Source of the DNA: Candidatus Woesearchaeota archaeon
GTDB lineage: Archaea > Nanobdellota > Nanobdellia > Woesearchaeales > JAIPIC01
Length of the DNA stretch: 45,555 nucleotides
Assembly (NCBI GenBank): GCA_021734865.1
Contig: JAIPIC010000008.1
Location: forward strand, 1-45,555
Direction of reading: 5' to 3'
Positions 32,801 to 39,922 of the stretch are shown here, piece by piece. A program made the translations under genes and the position numbers. Position 1 is the first letter of the stretch. Each line of letters begins with the position of its first letter. The notes below the pieces were generated by a model that was given only the letters and a program-made list of their open reading frames with translations, made no database searches and was not told the DNA's origin.

Positions 32801-33641
32801 GCAAGTCTATCAGAAATTTGAGAGTATGTTAATTAATAAATTGAATTATCTACTTTTCAAAGACAGGAATACATCTCAAGCAGGTGGTCCATTAAAAGCA
32901 TACCAACTAACAAATAAATTTATCAGTTTTCAAAAGCTTGGTAAACAATCAGGAATCATATTTTATGTCCCTGCAAGTTATACTTCAAAGATATGTCCAA
33001 GAACAGGATTTGTCAATTTGTTATATCCAAAATACCAGACGATTGATAAAGCAAAACAATTCATAAATTGTTTTGAAAAGATAAGCTATAATTGTGATGA
33101 AGATATTTTTGAGTTTAAATTCAAGTATTCAAAATTTGGTGTTAAACTAAAAAAAGATGATTGGACAATTTGTACATATGGCTTAAGATTAATCAATCAA
33201 AAAATTAAGAACAGTAGAGCATATGAAACTGTTGAAATTGATCTGACCTCTGAATTGAAGCAATTGCTAACTCAAAATCATATTCAATTTGATGATGGGC
33301 ATGATATAAAAAATTTGATATGGTCTGTAAATAATGCTGATTTCTTTAAGAAATTGTTATATTATCTTAAATGCACTTTACAGTTAAGAAATTCTCGGAC
33401 CAATCATGAAGAAGATTATATACTCTCATGTGTAAGAGACCATAATGGAGAATTTTTTGATTCTAGAGAAGCAAGAGAGACAGAGCCTAAAGATGCTGAT
33501 GCAAATGGTGCATATCATATTGGGCTAAAAGCATTACTAGCTATCAGAAACATTATGGAAAAAGGAGATACAAAAAAGCCAAATCTGAAGATTTCAAGAG
33601 ATGAATTTTTAGAATTTGCCATGTCAAAAAATGGAAGATAA
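29877..33641 (+). CDS. cas12a: Cas12a (Cpf1), type V-A effector nuclease
   Basis: The 1254-residue protein is the single-protein effector that processes pre-crRNA and cuts target DNA. It begins MKQNNSLWDGFTNKYKISKT, the usual Cas12a N terminus. The PAM-interacting/wedge region has GWDANKEKDNW. Pre-crRNA processing residues are conserved in ITHPKN (His795), AIKNKD (Lys802) and IIKDRR (Lys821). RuvC motifs are ILSIDRGERNLAYY (Asp870), VLEDLNFGFKR (Glu960) and DADANGAYH (Asp1208). The Nuc arginine lies in LQLRNS (Arg1171). The catalytic set looks complete, so the enzyme should be active. GGAGG eight to nine bases before the ATG fixes the start. Confidence 0.97.
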   Translation: MKQNNSLWDGFTNKYKISKTLRFELKPIGSTLDNIKKKGIIEEDEEREKEFNEVKKIMDEFYKDFIEKALGNCYIEKDNLQQFQKIYNQLIGNKSDEELKTQYAEIQKDFRKILYKQISNVDGFKEIFGKELIKKVLPKWLEEKGYIEEAKIVDRFSNWSTYFTGFFDNRKNVFSVEDIPTSIIYRAIHDNLPKFLDGMERFRKLEKLSLNFEVLELALQNELKGMKLESYFSLDNFNSCLNQKGIELYNLVIGGRSEENEKKIKGLNELINEFSQQQEKDSDKKSVRRLKLMPLFKQILSDRESASFIYEKWDNDKQVVEKIHEFFIPINMNVLPKLSSLLQKLDQHDTKQIYLKKDRFLTGMSQEIFGDWEIISRAIRKFAIANKLTTEKQADVWYNKQKYFSLHEIEEAINSLDFDEEPERGSICRYLGNLKMDDQGIINNINENFTKLKKISVVDKKELLTKERKDDVKTIKQFLDSILDLFHFIKPLFVDTGVSRKDKTSIALSLDNDFYKDFNDFFFQIRDIIPVYNKVRNYMTQKPFSTNKFKLNFQNATLLKGWDANKEKDNWSVILRKGKNFYLAIMAKGENKVFKDVTFDGNGEYYEKIKIKLLAKPDRNLPRIIFSRKNIGFYKPSQEIIDIRNRSSHTRNGKAQNGHDKVEFNISDCRKMIDFYKECIIKHPEWSEFNFDFKKTLFYNDISEFYKDVSDQGYKLTFEKISTDYIDNLVKEGRLYLFQIWNKDFSSYRKGRKNLHTIYWENLFSSENLQDVVYKLDGEAEVFFRRKSMEPKITHPKNLAIKNKDPINSKEESKFDYDIIKDRRYTMDKFMFHCPISLAYKAKGNGFGISEEVNELISKNSKQVNILSIDRGERNLAYYTLLNPEGEIIVQDSFNTVFDDVKRKKDYHEKLDKLEGDRDKSRKDWKRISNIKELKEGYLSQIVHKITKLAIKNNAIIVLEDLNFGFKRDRIKIEKQVYQKFESMLINKLNYLLFKDRNTSQAGGPLKAYQLTNKFISFQKLGKQSGIIFYVPASYTSKICPRTGFVNLLYPKYQTIDKAKQFINCFEKISYNCDEDIFEFKFKYSKFGVKLKKDDWTICTYGLRLINQKIKNSRAYETVEIDLTSELKQLLTQNHIQFDDGHDIKNLIWSVNNADFFKKLLYYLKCTLQLRNSRTNHEEDYILSCVRDHNGEFFDSREARETEPKDADANGAYHIGLKALLAIRNIMEKGDTKKPNLKISRDEFLEFAMSKNGR

Positions 33642-34179
33642 TATCAAGATATCTACTTTAAATGATTTTATATTTTGCCCAAGAAGCATATACTTCCATA
33701 ACTTGTATTCATCTTATGATGAGCATCTTTACCAGAGTTCATATCAGACTAGAGGTAAGAATGCACATAAAAATATTGACTCGAAAAGATACTGCTCTAA
33801 GAAAGAAATACTAGAAGGAATTGATGTATTCAGTGAAGAGTTTGGTCTTATTGGTAAAATTGACCTTTTTAACATAAAAAACAAGACTCTTGTTGAGAGA
33901 AAAAACAAAATTAAGACGATTTACGAGGGCTATTATCTTCAAGTGTATGCACAGTTTTATTGCTTATTAGAAATGGGATATCAGGTAAAAATAATAAAAT
34001 TGTATTCAATTTCAGACAATAAGAATTATTATATTGATTTACCCGGTGATTCAGAGAAGAATAGGTTATTTGAAGTAATTAATGAAATGAAAAAATTCTC
34101 ACTTGAAGATCCATTTAGACAAAATCAAAATAAATGCAATATGTGCATCTACAGGAATCTTTGTGACTATGATGAGTAG
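33631..34179 (+). CDS. cas4: Cas4 nuclease
   Basis: The 182-residue RecB-like exonuclease processes prespacer DNA and helps select PAM-adjacent spacers. Four Cys expected to hold an Fe-S cluster are present: FCPRSIYF near the N terminus and CNMCIYRNLC at the C terminus. The nuclease core is GLIGKIDLF…LVERKNK with the QVYAQFY motif. The ATG at 33631 overlaps the cas12a stop by 11 bases. Confidence 0.93.
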   Translation: MEDNIKISTLNDFIFCPRSIYFHNLYSSYDEHLYQSSYQTRGKNAHKNIDSKRYCSKKEILEGIDVFSEEFGLIGKIDLFNIKNKTLVERKNKIKTIYEGYYLQVYAQFYCLLEMGYQVKIIKLYSISDNKNYYIDLPGDSEKNRLFEVINEMKKFSLEDPFRQNQNKCNMCIYRNLCDYDE

Positions 34180-35128
34180 ACCAGACTTTATGGCAAAGCA
34201 AGTTATCTATTTAGAGAGTGATGAATTTAAAAAGTTAAGATTCAAAAATTCTAATTTGGTACTTTGTGAGGAAAAAAATATTCTTATTCAGCATTCTTGC
34301 CATAAAATATTTTTAGTCTTTGTTTGTGGTGAATTTACAATAACTTCGGTTCTGATTAAGAAAATTAAAAAACTATCTGTACCTTTTATTTTCTTAAATT
34401 ACAGACTAAGTCCTTTCTTTTCGATAATACCAGACAATAAAGGAAATTTTCTTTTAAGAAAGAAACAATATGATAATCCTAATGAATTACACATTGCGAA
34501 ACACGTTATAGGAAATAAAATTGAAAACCAGATTTATTTGATGCAATCATTAAGGTATAAGACCAAAAAAGAATGTCAATCTATTAGGACAATAAAACTG
34601 TGTTTAAACAATGTTACAGTAGTAAATGATGGTCAAGAGTTACTGGGTATTGAAGGAACAGCATCAAGGGTGTATTTTGAGACGTATTTTAAAAATATGG
34701 GCTTTAAAGGAAGAAAACCTAGATGTAGGAGCGATATTTATAATCTACTTTTCGATATTGGTTATCATTACTTGTTTAATTTTATTGAAGCTAATCTAGA
34801 ACTTTATGGTTTTGACACATACTGTGGTTTTTACCATAAATTATTCTTTCAGCGAAAATCATTGGTGTGTGATATTATTGAGCCTTTTAGGTGTATTATT
34901 GATCGAAGAATACGAAAAAGTTACAATCTAAAACAAATAGGTGAGTCTGATTTTGGAAAGAAAAATGGGCAATTTTACATTAAGAGAGATTTTAATAAAA
35001 AGTATTCAAAAATATTTCTTAAAGAGATACTTGAAAACAAAGAAGAGATTTTTATGTATATACAGTCTTTTTATCGCACATTTATGAAAGGTCGTAAAGA
35101 ATATCCAAAATTTAGCCTGGAGGTCTAA
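34172..35128 (+). CDS. cas1: Cas1 integrase
   Basis: The 318-residue protein inserts new spacers together with Cas2. Catalytic residues lie in GIEGTASRVYFETYF (Glu), GFYHKLFFQRKSLVCDIIEP (His and Asp/Glu). An ATG at 34169 is adjacent in the same frame, and MAKQVIYLES at 34190 is a third possible start. All overlap or touch the cas4 stop. The gene is of type V-A length. Confidence 0.94.
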   Translation: MSRPDFMAKQVIYLESDEFKKLRFKNSNLVLCEEKNILIQHSCHKIFLVFVCGEFTITSVLIKKIKKLSVPFIFLNYRLSPFFSIIPDNKGNFLLRKKQYDNPNELHIAKHVIGNKIENQIYLMQSLRYKTKKECQSIRTIKLCLNNVTVVNDGQELLGIEGTASRVYFETYFKNMGFKGRKPRCRSDIYNLLFDIGYHYLFNFIEANLELYGFDTYCGFYHKLFFQRKSLVCDIIEPFRCIIDRRIRKSYNLKQIGESDFGKKNGQFYIKRDFNKKYSKIFLKEILENKEEIFMYIQSFYRTFMKGRKEYPKFSLEV

Positions 35129-35129
35129 A

Positions 35130-35402
35130 ATGATAATCTTAACATATGATATTCAAGATGATTCATTAAGAACAGATTTTTCCAAGTTTATATTGTCTTA
35201 TGGACGAAGACTTCAGTATTCTGTATATGAGATCAATAATAGTAAGAGGATTTTGAACCTAGTTCGTACAGAAATTAAAGATAGGTTTGAGAGGAAATTC
35301 AGACAAAGTGATAGTGTATTAATCTTTAAGATTACAAAAGAAAACCAAATAATGCGATTTGGTTACGCTAAAAATGAAGAGACAGACCTTTTAATGTACT
35401 AA
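35130..35402 (+). CDS. cas2: Cas2
   Basis: The 90-residue partner of Cas1 is a ferredoxin-like fold protein. It starts MIILTYDIQDDSLRTDFSKF with the conserved Asp after the first strand, and has RRLQYSVYEI and SVLIFKI strands. It begins one base after the cas1 stop and is the last protein gene before the array. Confidence 0.94.
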   Translation: MIILTYDIQDDSLRTDFSKFILSYGRRLQYSVYEINNSKRILNLVRTEIKDRFERKFRQSDSVLIFKITKENQIMRFGYAKNEETDLLMY

Positions 35403-35580
35403 AAATGCAAACCTTGGTCTTTATTTTTATGTGATTTTTCAATTCTCGAGGGAGATGACAAGTTTTATATCTTTGGTAGTATTTTCTTATATGCAAAAGT
35501 GAGTTTTGAAGTAATTTTCAAAATGATGTAAACCCGACGAAAAATTATGAAAACAACAGCTGAATCCCAGATATTCGGCT
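35403..35580 (+). promoter_or_regulatory. CRISPR leader
   Basis: This 178-base AT-rich, gene-free stretch lies between cas2 and the first repeat, where new spacers enter. It holds an exact 7-base inverted repeat, TTTTGAA (35504-35510) and TTCAAAA (35517-35523). A second one abuts the first repeat: AGCTGAAT (35558-35565) with ATTCGGCT (35573-35580), eight pairs with one G-T. AT-rich boxes such as TTTTATAT (35463-35470) could start array transcription. Confidence 0.6.
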
Positions 35581-36074
35581 GTCTAATCGATTACTATAAT
35601 TTCTACTGTTGTAGATGTGAAGATCAGAGAGTATGTCGAAGAGGTCTAATCGATTACTATAATTTCTACTGTTGTAGATTTGTAAGCTTGGGTCATAATG
35701 CTATTGTCTATGTCTAATCGATTACTATAATTTCTACTGTTGTAGATGTTATGGTATAACTCCGTCGTGTTTCCTCCGTCTAATCGATTACTATAATTTC
35801 TACTGTTGTAGATGTCCTTGCCATAAGAAAGTGATTTTAAGTCTAATCGATTACTATAATTTCTACTGTTGTAGATAGGCATATTGTACCCCTAAGTCTG
35901 CTTGGTCTAATCGATTACTATAATTTCTACTGTTGTAGATTTAGGTTGCTTATTGAGTTCTTGCCTGTTTGGTCTAATCGATTACTATAATTTCTACTGT
36001 TGTAGATGGAGTAATGTCCTTATATCTTACTTGCTTATGTCTAATCGATTACTATAATTTCTACTGTTGTAGAT
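35581..36074 (+). CRISPR. Type V-A CRISPR array: 8 repeats, 7 spacers
   Basis: The 36-base repeat begins GTCTAATCGATTACT and ends AATTTCTACTGTTGTAGAT, the hallmark Cas12a crRNA handle with stem TCTAC/GTAGA and loop TGTT. Repeats start at 35581, 35644, 35712, 35778, 35841, 35905, 35972 and 36039, and all eight look identical. Spacers are 27, 32, 30, 27, 28, 31 and 31 bases long. Orientation (handle 5' of each spacer) matches the direction of the cas genes. The last repeat is undegenerate. The 5' half of the repeat has a perfect palindrome, TAATCGATTA. Confidence 0.98.
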
Positions 36075-36202
36075 CTTGACTCAGAGGAATTATCAACATT
36101 TGATGATTTAAAGTCCTATCACCCCTGTAATTGATATGCTTTGTATAAGATACCTTCTTTCCGCAAGATTAATCAATAAATTGATCTTTTATAAAAATAA
36201 AA

Positions 36203-37306
36203 ATGAAAGAACTACGCTACCTCGAGAAACTTGAAAACGATGTAAACGAAGAACTATATGACCTCTTAGTAATACATCTAATAGACTGCGATAAGAAGGT
36301 TGAAAACCATAAAGACAAATTCATAAGAATACTTGAGGAAGCTTTAAAGAAAATAGAACCAAAAGTAAATGAATTTAACAGCAGATTCTTTTATAGATAT
36401 ATGCTAATTTATTGCAATAAGATTCTTAGATTTGATAAGAAAAGACAAGATATTAAAGATATAAAAAAGGAAATCATTGAAGATTTCACACATTCTGATG
36501 CTACAGATCAAGATAAAATACCTCTCCAATATCAGATTAATGAAATTAGAATAACATATGACACTAGTTATTTGAGATACTTGGCTAACTTCTTATACAA
36601 AAGAGAATTCTATGACAAAGCACTATACTGCCTGATTACAGCCAGATTAATTGAGCCTGACGATGAGTCATTAGATATTTTATATGATGAAATAAAGGCA
36701 AAAATAAGCTCTAAACCTATTGAAAATACTCCATTTACAGAACCAAAAGACAAAACATTGGCATTAGATGCTAATATTGTCATTTCAAGGATATTCTATG
36801 ATGTAGGCCAATACAAGATTTATAATAAAACATTTGACCTTGAAAAGCTTGGCAATTACAATAAATTTGTCATCACTCCCTCTGTAGAAGAGGAAGTTAA
36901 AGATCATCTAAAGTTTCAATTATCCATTATAAAAAAGAAATGTGAAAAACTGCCTTTTGACTACAATGAGATAAAAGACATTTTAACAAAAAGATGCAAT
37001 AAGGTTTTAGATAAATATCGATTTCATATTGAATCTGATGATATATCAAAAATTAAAGAGTTCTACAGTCAATATTTGACACAATTAGAAGAGATTGTAA
37101 TGAACAAGATTATGAGTGGTCGTTTATCCAGTAAATTACGAAAACTTGCTCAAAGAGAAAGTCTTCTTCCAGAAGAAGGAGATATGAAATTCTTATCAGA
37201 AGCAATCAATGCGAATGTTTCAATATATACCGACGATAAGGATTTTACTGTTTTTAAACAACCAATCTTAGATACATTTGGTGTCGAGGTTTATAGTGAG
37301 ATGTAA
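36203..37306 (+). CDS. PIN-domain protein with helical N terminus
   Basis: The 367-residue protein has a helical N-terminal half (1-180, possibly TPR-like) and a C-terminal PIN ribonuclease domain (about 188-367). Acidic residues are at the expected places: LALDANIVIS (first Asp), TPSVEEEV (Glu), GDMKFLSEA and YTDDKDF. PIN domains cut single-stranded RNA. The gene begins 128 bases after the array in the same direction. Whether it belongs to the CRISPR locus or is a separate toxin/RNA-processing gene is unknown. Confidence 0.78.
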   Translation: MKELRYLEKLENDVNEELYDLLVIHLIDCDKKVENHKDKFIRILEEALKKIEPKVNEFNSRFFYRYMLIYCNKILRFDKKRQDIKDIKKEIIEDFTHSDATDQDKIPLQYQINEIRITYDTSYLRYLANFLYKREFYDKALYCLITARLIEPDDESLDILYDEIKAKISSKPIENTPFTEPKDKTLALDANIVISRIFYDVGQYKIYNKTFDLEKLGNYNKFVITPSVEEEVKDHLKFQLSIIKKKCEKLPFDYNEIKDILTKRCNKVLDKYRFHIESDDISKIKEFYSQYLTQLEEIVMNKIMSGRLSSKLRKLAQRESLLPEEGDMKFLSEAINANVSIYTDDKDFTVFKQPILDTFGVEVYSEM

Positions 37307-37318
37307 TTATCGATATAT

Positions 37319-37417
37319 ATGAAAAAAAAGACTAAAGAAACAATTGAGACAATAATGGTAATCATTGGTGTATTGGCTTTAGTTGCTCTTGCATTCCATG
37401 AGCTTGGATTGATTTAA
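37319..37417 (+). CDS. Small single-helix membrane peptide (32 residues)
   Basis: The frame begins at an ATG 13 bases after the PIN gene's stop. It encodes a basic head (MKKKTKETIETI) and one hydrophobic helix (MVIIGVLALVALAFHELGLI). The charge/hydrophobic layout resembles small membrane peptides, including some type I toxins. No ribosome-binding sequence is clear. It is included because its composition is non-random and the position is operon-like. Confidence 0.4.
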   Translation: MKKKTKETIETIMVIIGVLALVALAFHELGLI

Positions 37418-37543
37418 ACGAACATGATATTTAAAGAAAAAACTAATTACATTATTCCAGTCAATACAAATACGTCTTAATTATGCAAAAAGTAGAAATT
37501 CAAGTGTGGCAAAACTTAATTCTAGAAAATAATCAAAGGCTCC

Positions 37544-37613
37544 CGAGCCCCTGCTACTATCCTCCAGGAGTCAAGTTAGAGGGAGGAGCAATCACCATTA
37601 AGATATGGGCTCG
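37544..37613 (+). ncRNA. GC-rich nested stem structure, candidate structured RNA
   Basis: In AT-rich DNA, CGAGCCC (37544-37550) pairs exactly with GGGCTCG (37607-37613). Inside it TGC (37552-37554) pairs with GCA (37588-37590), and TCCTCC (37560-37565) pairs with GGAGGA (37582-37587). Three nested helices over 70 bases and local GC enrichment are typical of archaeal structural RNAs. It lacks tRNA D- and T-arm motifs. It lies about 105 bases before the wHTH gene at 37720, so it could also be a leader element. The strand is uncertain. Confidence 0.4.
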
Positions 37614-37689
37614 CTATACATACATGAAATATCCGCTATATATTATCAATTTTTCACAGAAGGGGTAAATTCCACTAAAATACAATAAG

Positions 37690-37699
37690 TTTATAAATA
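37690..37699 (+). promoter_or_regulatory. TATA box of the wHTH-nucleotidyltransferase pair
   Basis: TTTATAAATA lies 21-30 bases before the ATG at 37720, at leaderless spacing. It favours this start over the upstream in-frame TTG at 37702. Confidence 0.45.
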
Positions 37700-37719
37700 A
37701 TTTGTGTTTATATGGAATT

Positions 37720-38574
37720 ATGTTATCGAAAACAGAACTGGAGATAGTCCGCCAGGTATCAAAAGGAGCCAATACAAAGAAGGAACTAGCTACTGCTTTG
37801 AAAAAAGATGGATCACAAATATATAGGACTTTGATGAAATTGCAGGACAAAGGATTCATCCATTTACACAGAGGGAGCATTACACAAAGCAAAAAAACAC
37901 ATTCCCAATTGCTTTTTAGACTTATCAATCCATATGATTCAGTGATCTCAGTACTTTCAACATCTGGGATTCCAATATTAACTGCACTATTGGAACCAAG
38001 ATCAGTTACAGAGATTACAAAAATTACAGGATATGCAAAAAGCATAGTATATACTAAAATTAAGCGAGCTGCAAATGTGGGTATTCTCAGGAAAGATGGC
38101 AGCAAGTATCTAATCAACCAGAAAATATGGTCAGGATTAAGCCCATTTCTTAAGGAATATGACGCTTACAATAATCTGTTTGATAAGAGAATTCCCCAAA
38201 ACTCAATTATCTATTATAAGGATAAGAAACAGATCATATTCTCAAATAAAACTGAATTGGATGCCACTTTGACGGGGTTCTCTGTTTTTACAGGATATGG
38301 TATTAAATTATACCCCCTAACGAACTACTATTATCTCCCAAAAAAGAAGCTCTCACAAAAGGAGATTCTGAATCATACAATCAGGATTTCAGAAAAAGAC
38401 CCATCTGTTAGGCATTTCACATTTATAGCATTGTTCTACCTTAAATTTAAACCAAGAGTAAAACACCAAATCATCGATAATATCAAAAAAATACTAAAAG
38501 GAGATAGGATACCAGATTATCCATCATTAGCTGAAATTAAAGAAAAGGCGAATATGTATGATATCAAACTTTAA
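37720..38574 (+). CDS. Winged-helix protein, antitoxin-like partner of a nucleotidyltransferase
   Basis: The 284-residue protein has two winged-helix segments, LSKTELEIVRQVSKGANTKK (about 2-60) and SVTEITKITGYAKSIVYTKI (about 90-130). The C-terminal domain (about 140-284) has unknown function. The 17-base overlap with the nucleotidyltransferase gene is the usual layout of AbiEi/AbiEii-like and related toxin-antitoxin pairs, in which the winged-helix protein is antitoxin and repressor. The assignment is from layout, not from a clear AbiEi signature. Confidence 0.65.
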   Translation: MLSKTELEIVRQVSKGANTKKELATALKKDGSQIYRTLMKLQDKGFIHLHRGSITQSKKTHSQLLFRLINPYDSVISVLSTSGIPILTALLEPRSVTEITKITGYAKSIVYTKIKRAANVGILRKDGSKYLINQKIWSGLSPFLKEYDAYNNLFDKRIPQNSIIYYKDKKQIIFSNKTELDATLTGFSVFTGYGIKLYPLTNYYYLPKKKLSQKEILNHTIRISEKDPSVRHFTFIALFYLKFKPRVKHQIIDNIKKILKGDRIPDYPSLAEIKEKANMYDIKL

Positions 38575-39196
38575 AGATATTAACAACCTATTGTTGGAAA
38601 TTGATAAAAAACTCAAACCAAAAATATCAATATATATAATAGGTGGAACAGTTTTATTATACAGAGGATTAAAACCTGCAACAAAAGATATTGATCTTGT
38701 TGTCAAAGATGCTTCCACATTCCAATTATTATCACAAATTCTAATAAATATGGGATTTGGAAAACAACCAGTTAAGTATAAGAATATGAATGTGAGTGAA
38801 CAATTTGTAAGAGATGATATCATAATTGATCTTTTCAATAGCTCTGTATGTAGTAAATTCTCACTATCAGACAAGATGGCTGCCCGAGCAGAACTATTGG
38901 GTGATTTCAAAAGGATTAAACCCTACTTGTGTTCAAACGAGGACATATTTGCTTTTAAGACAATGACTGACCGAGATGGTGATATTGATGATTGCATTGA
39001 GATTATTAAAACAAATCCTGATTGGGAAGTGATTCTTGGTGAATTAAAACACCAGATTAAACTATCAGGTGAAAACATATGGATTACATGGATTGGTGAA
39101 AGGCTCGAGATTCTGGAAGATAAAGGACTGATTATTCCCATTATAAAGGATGTCCACAAGATGGTTGAGAATTATTATAATACACTTGATTTATAA
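38558..39196 (+). CDS. Nucleotidyltransferase, AbiEii/DUF6036-like (toxin candidate)
   Basis: The 212-residue protein has a nucleotidyltransferase-fold signature: IIGGTVLLYRG followed by TKDIDLVV, giving the G-G and D-x-D motifs, then a third acidic position in IIIDLFNSS. Stand-alone archaeal proteins of this type are annotated DUF6036 or AbiEii-like, and related toxins modify tRNA or nucleotides. The target here is unknown. It is co-translated with the winged-helix gene. Confidence 0.75.
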   Translation: MISNFKDINNLLLEIDKKLKPKISIYIIGGTVLLYRGLKPATKDIDLVVKDASTFQLLSQILINMGFGKQPVKYKNMNVSEQFVRDDIIIDLFNSSVCSKFSLSDKMAARAELLGDFKRIKPYLCSNEDIFAFKTMTDRDGDIDDCIEIIKTNPDWEVILGELKHQIKLSGENIWITWIGERLEILEDKGLIIPIIKDVHKMVENYYNTLDL

Positions 39197-39700
39197 ATAT
39201 CCAAAAGGAGTATTCTTTAACCACAATAGTAAGATACATTAGATTGTTTTTCAGGGGCAGACGGAAAGTAAAAAATATCCATTCTAATAAATCACCAAAA
39301 AAAATGTCCGAGTTTTTAGTACCCCAGAGTAGTATGTGAGGAGGAGGACAACTTTCGCCTAAAATACCCCTATAAAGATGTTCAAATTTCTTGGAAAAAT
39401 GCCAGAACAGAAAAATATACGTGATCTTGGTACCCCCAAGTGATTTGTGGAAAGGGGACAATTGTTGTCGAAAATTTACCTATCAATACTCTTATTCACA
39501 AAAGGCAGAATACCTTTACCCCTAAGAAAAAACCCACATAATATTAATGGTAATAGAAGGTTGGGAGAAAGTTGGGTGTTAGTGAGGGATTAAACGGCGG
39601 ATTAAACCTAGGATAATGGGGGAAAGATTAGATTAATAACTACAGAGAATCAGATTACTATTAGTCAATTAGCTGGTAACCTTAACATGAGTATCTGGTT
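39197..39700. other. Gene-free region with diverged direct repeats
   Basis: No credible gene was seen in this ~500-base stretch. Two diverged copies of a ~55-base sequence lie at 39319-39374 and 39430-39487. Both start GTACCCC and share a GTG-rich-GGACAA core and a TACC(CC)TAT end. A shorter related sequence (GTGGAGGGGGACAA) is at 40848-40861. A duplicated GGATTAAAC lies near 39590-39610. Confidence 0.45.
39319..39487 (+). repeat. Pair of diverged ~55-base direct repeats
   Basis: Copy A (39319-39374) and copy B (39430-39487) align over their whole length with several substitutions and small indels. Their purine-rich GGAGGAGGACAA / GGAAAGGGGACAA cores recur at 40848-40861 as a third partial copy, 1.4 kb away. 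The function is unknown. Confidence 0.45.
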
Positions 39701-39922
39701 TCATCTTTCCTTTATCCAGAATGCCCCTTTATTTTTGACTTTTTCATAAAATGAAGGATAATTAGTTTTAATCCTTTCAAGCTTGTTTTGAATGTATTTC
39801 TCCTTACAATCATCTGAACAAAATAATAATGTCTTTTCATTTGCAAACTGAGGAGAGAGCCATATCCCCGACTGACAATCTTTTTTACATACCTTACAAT
39901 GCTCACAAATCGACTTATTCAT
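39701..39922 (-). CDS. Small Cys-rich zinc-ribbon-like protein
   Basis: The 73-residue protein has CEHCKVCKKDC at the N terminus and LLFCSDDCKEKY in the middle. This pattern of Cys pairs suggests a TRASH/MYM-like zinc or metal-binding finger. It overlaps the preceding gene by 4 bases (ATGA), so the two are co-translated. No further function can be assigned. Confidence 0.6.
   Translation of the reverse strand: MNKSICEHCKVCKKDCQSGIWLSPQFANEKTLLFCSDDCKEKYIQNKLERIKTNYPSFYEKVKNKGAFWIKER

Noticed and set aside
35646-35882. Minus-strand reading frame across the CRISPR array with a repeated IYNSRNYSNRLD peptide
   Set aside because: The peptide repeat is only the reverse translation of the CRISPR repeats and spacers.
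37544-37613. Possible tRNA, because a 7-base acceptor-like stem closes a 70-base element
   Set aside because: No T-arm GTTC-type sequence or D-arm pattern fits on either strand.
37483-37668. 61-residue plus-strand frame
   Set aside because: It overlaps the nested GC-rich stem structure, lacks a ribosome-binding site and has no protein-like pattern.
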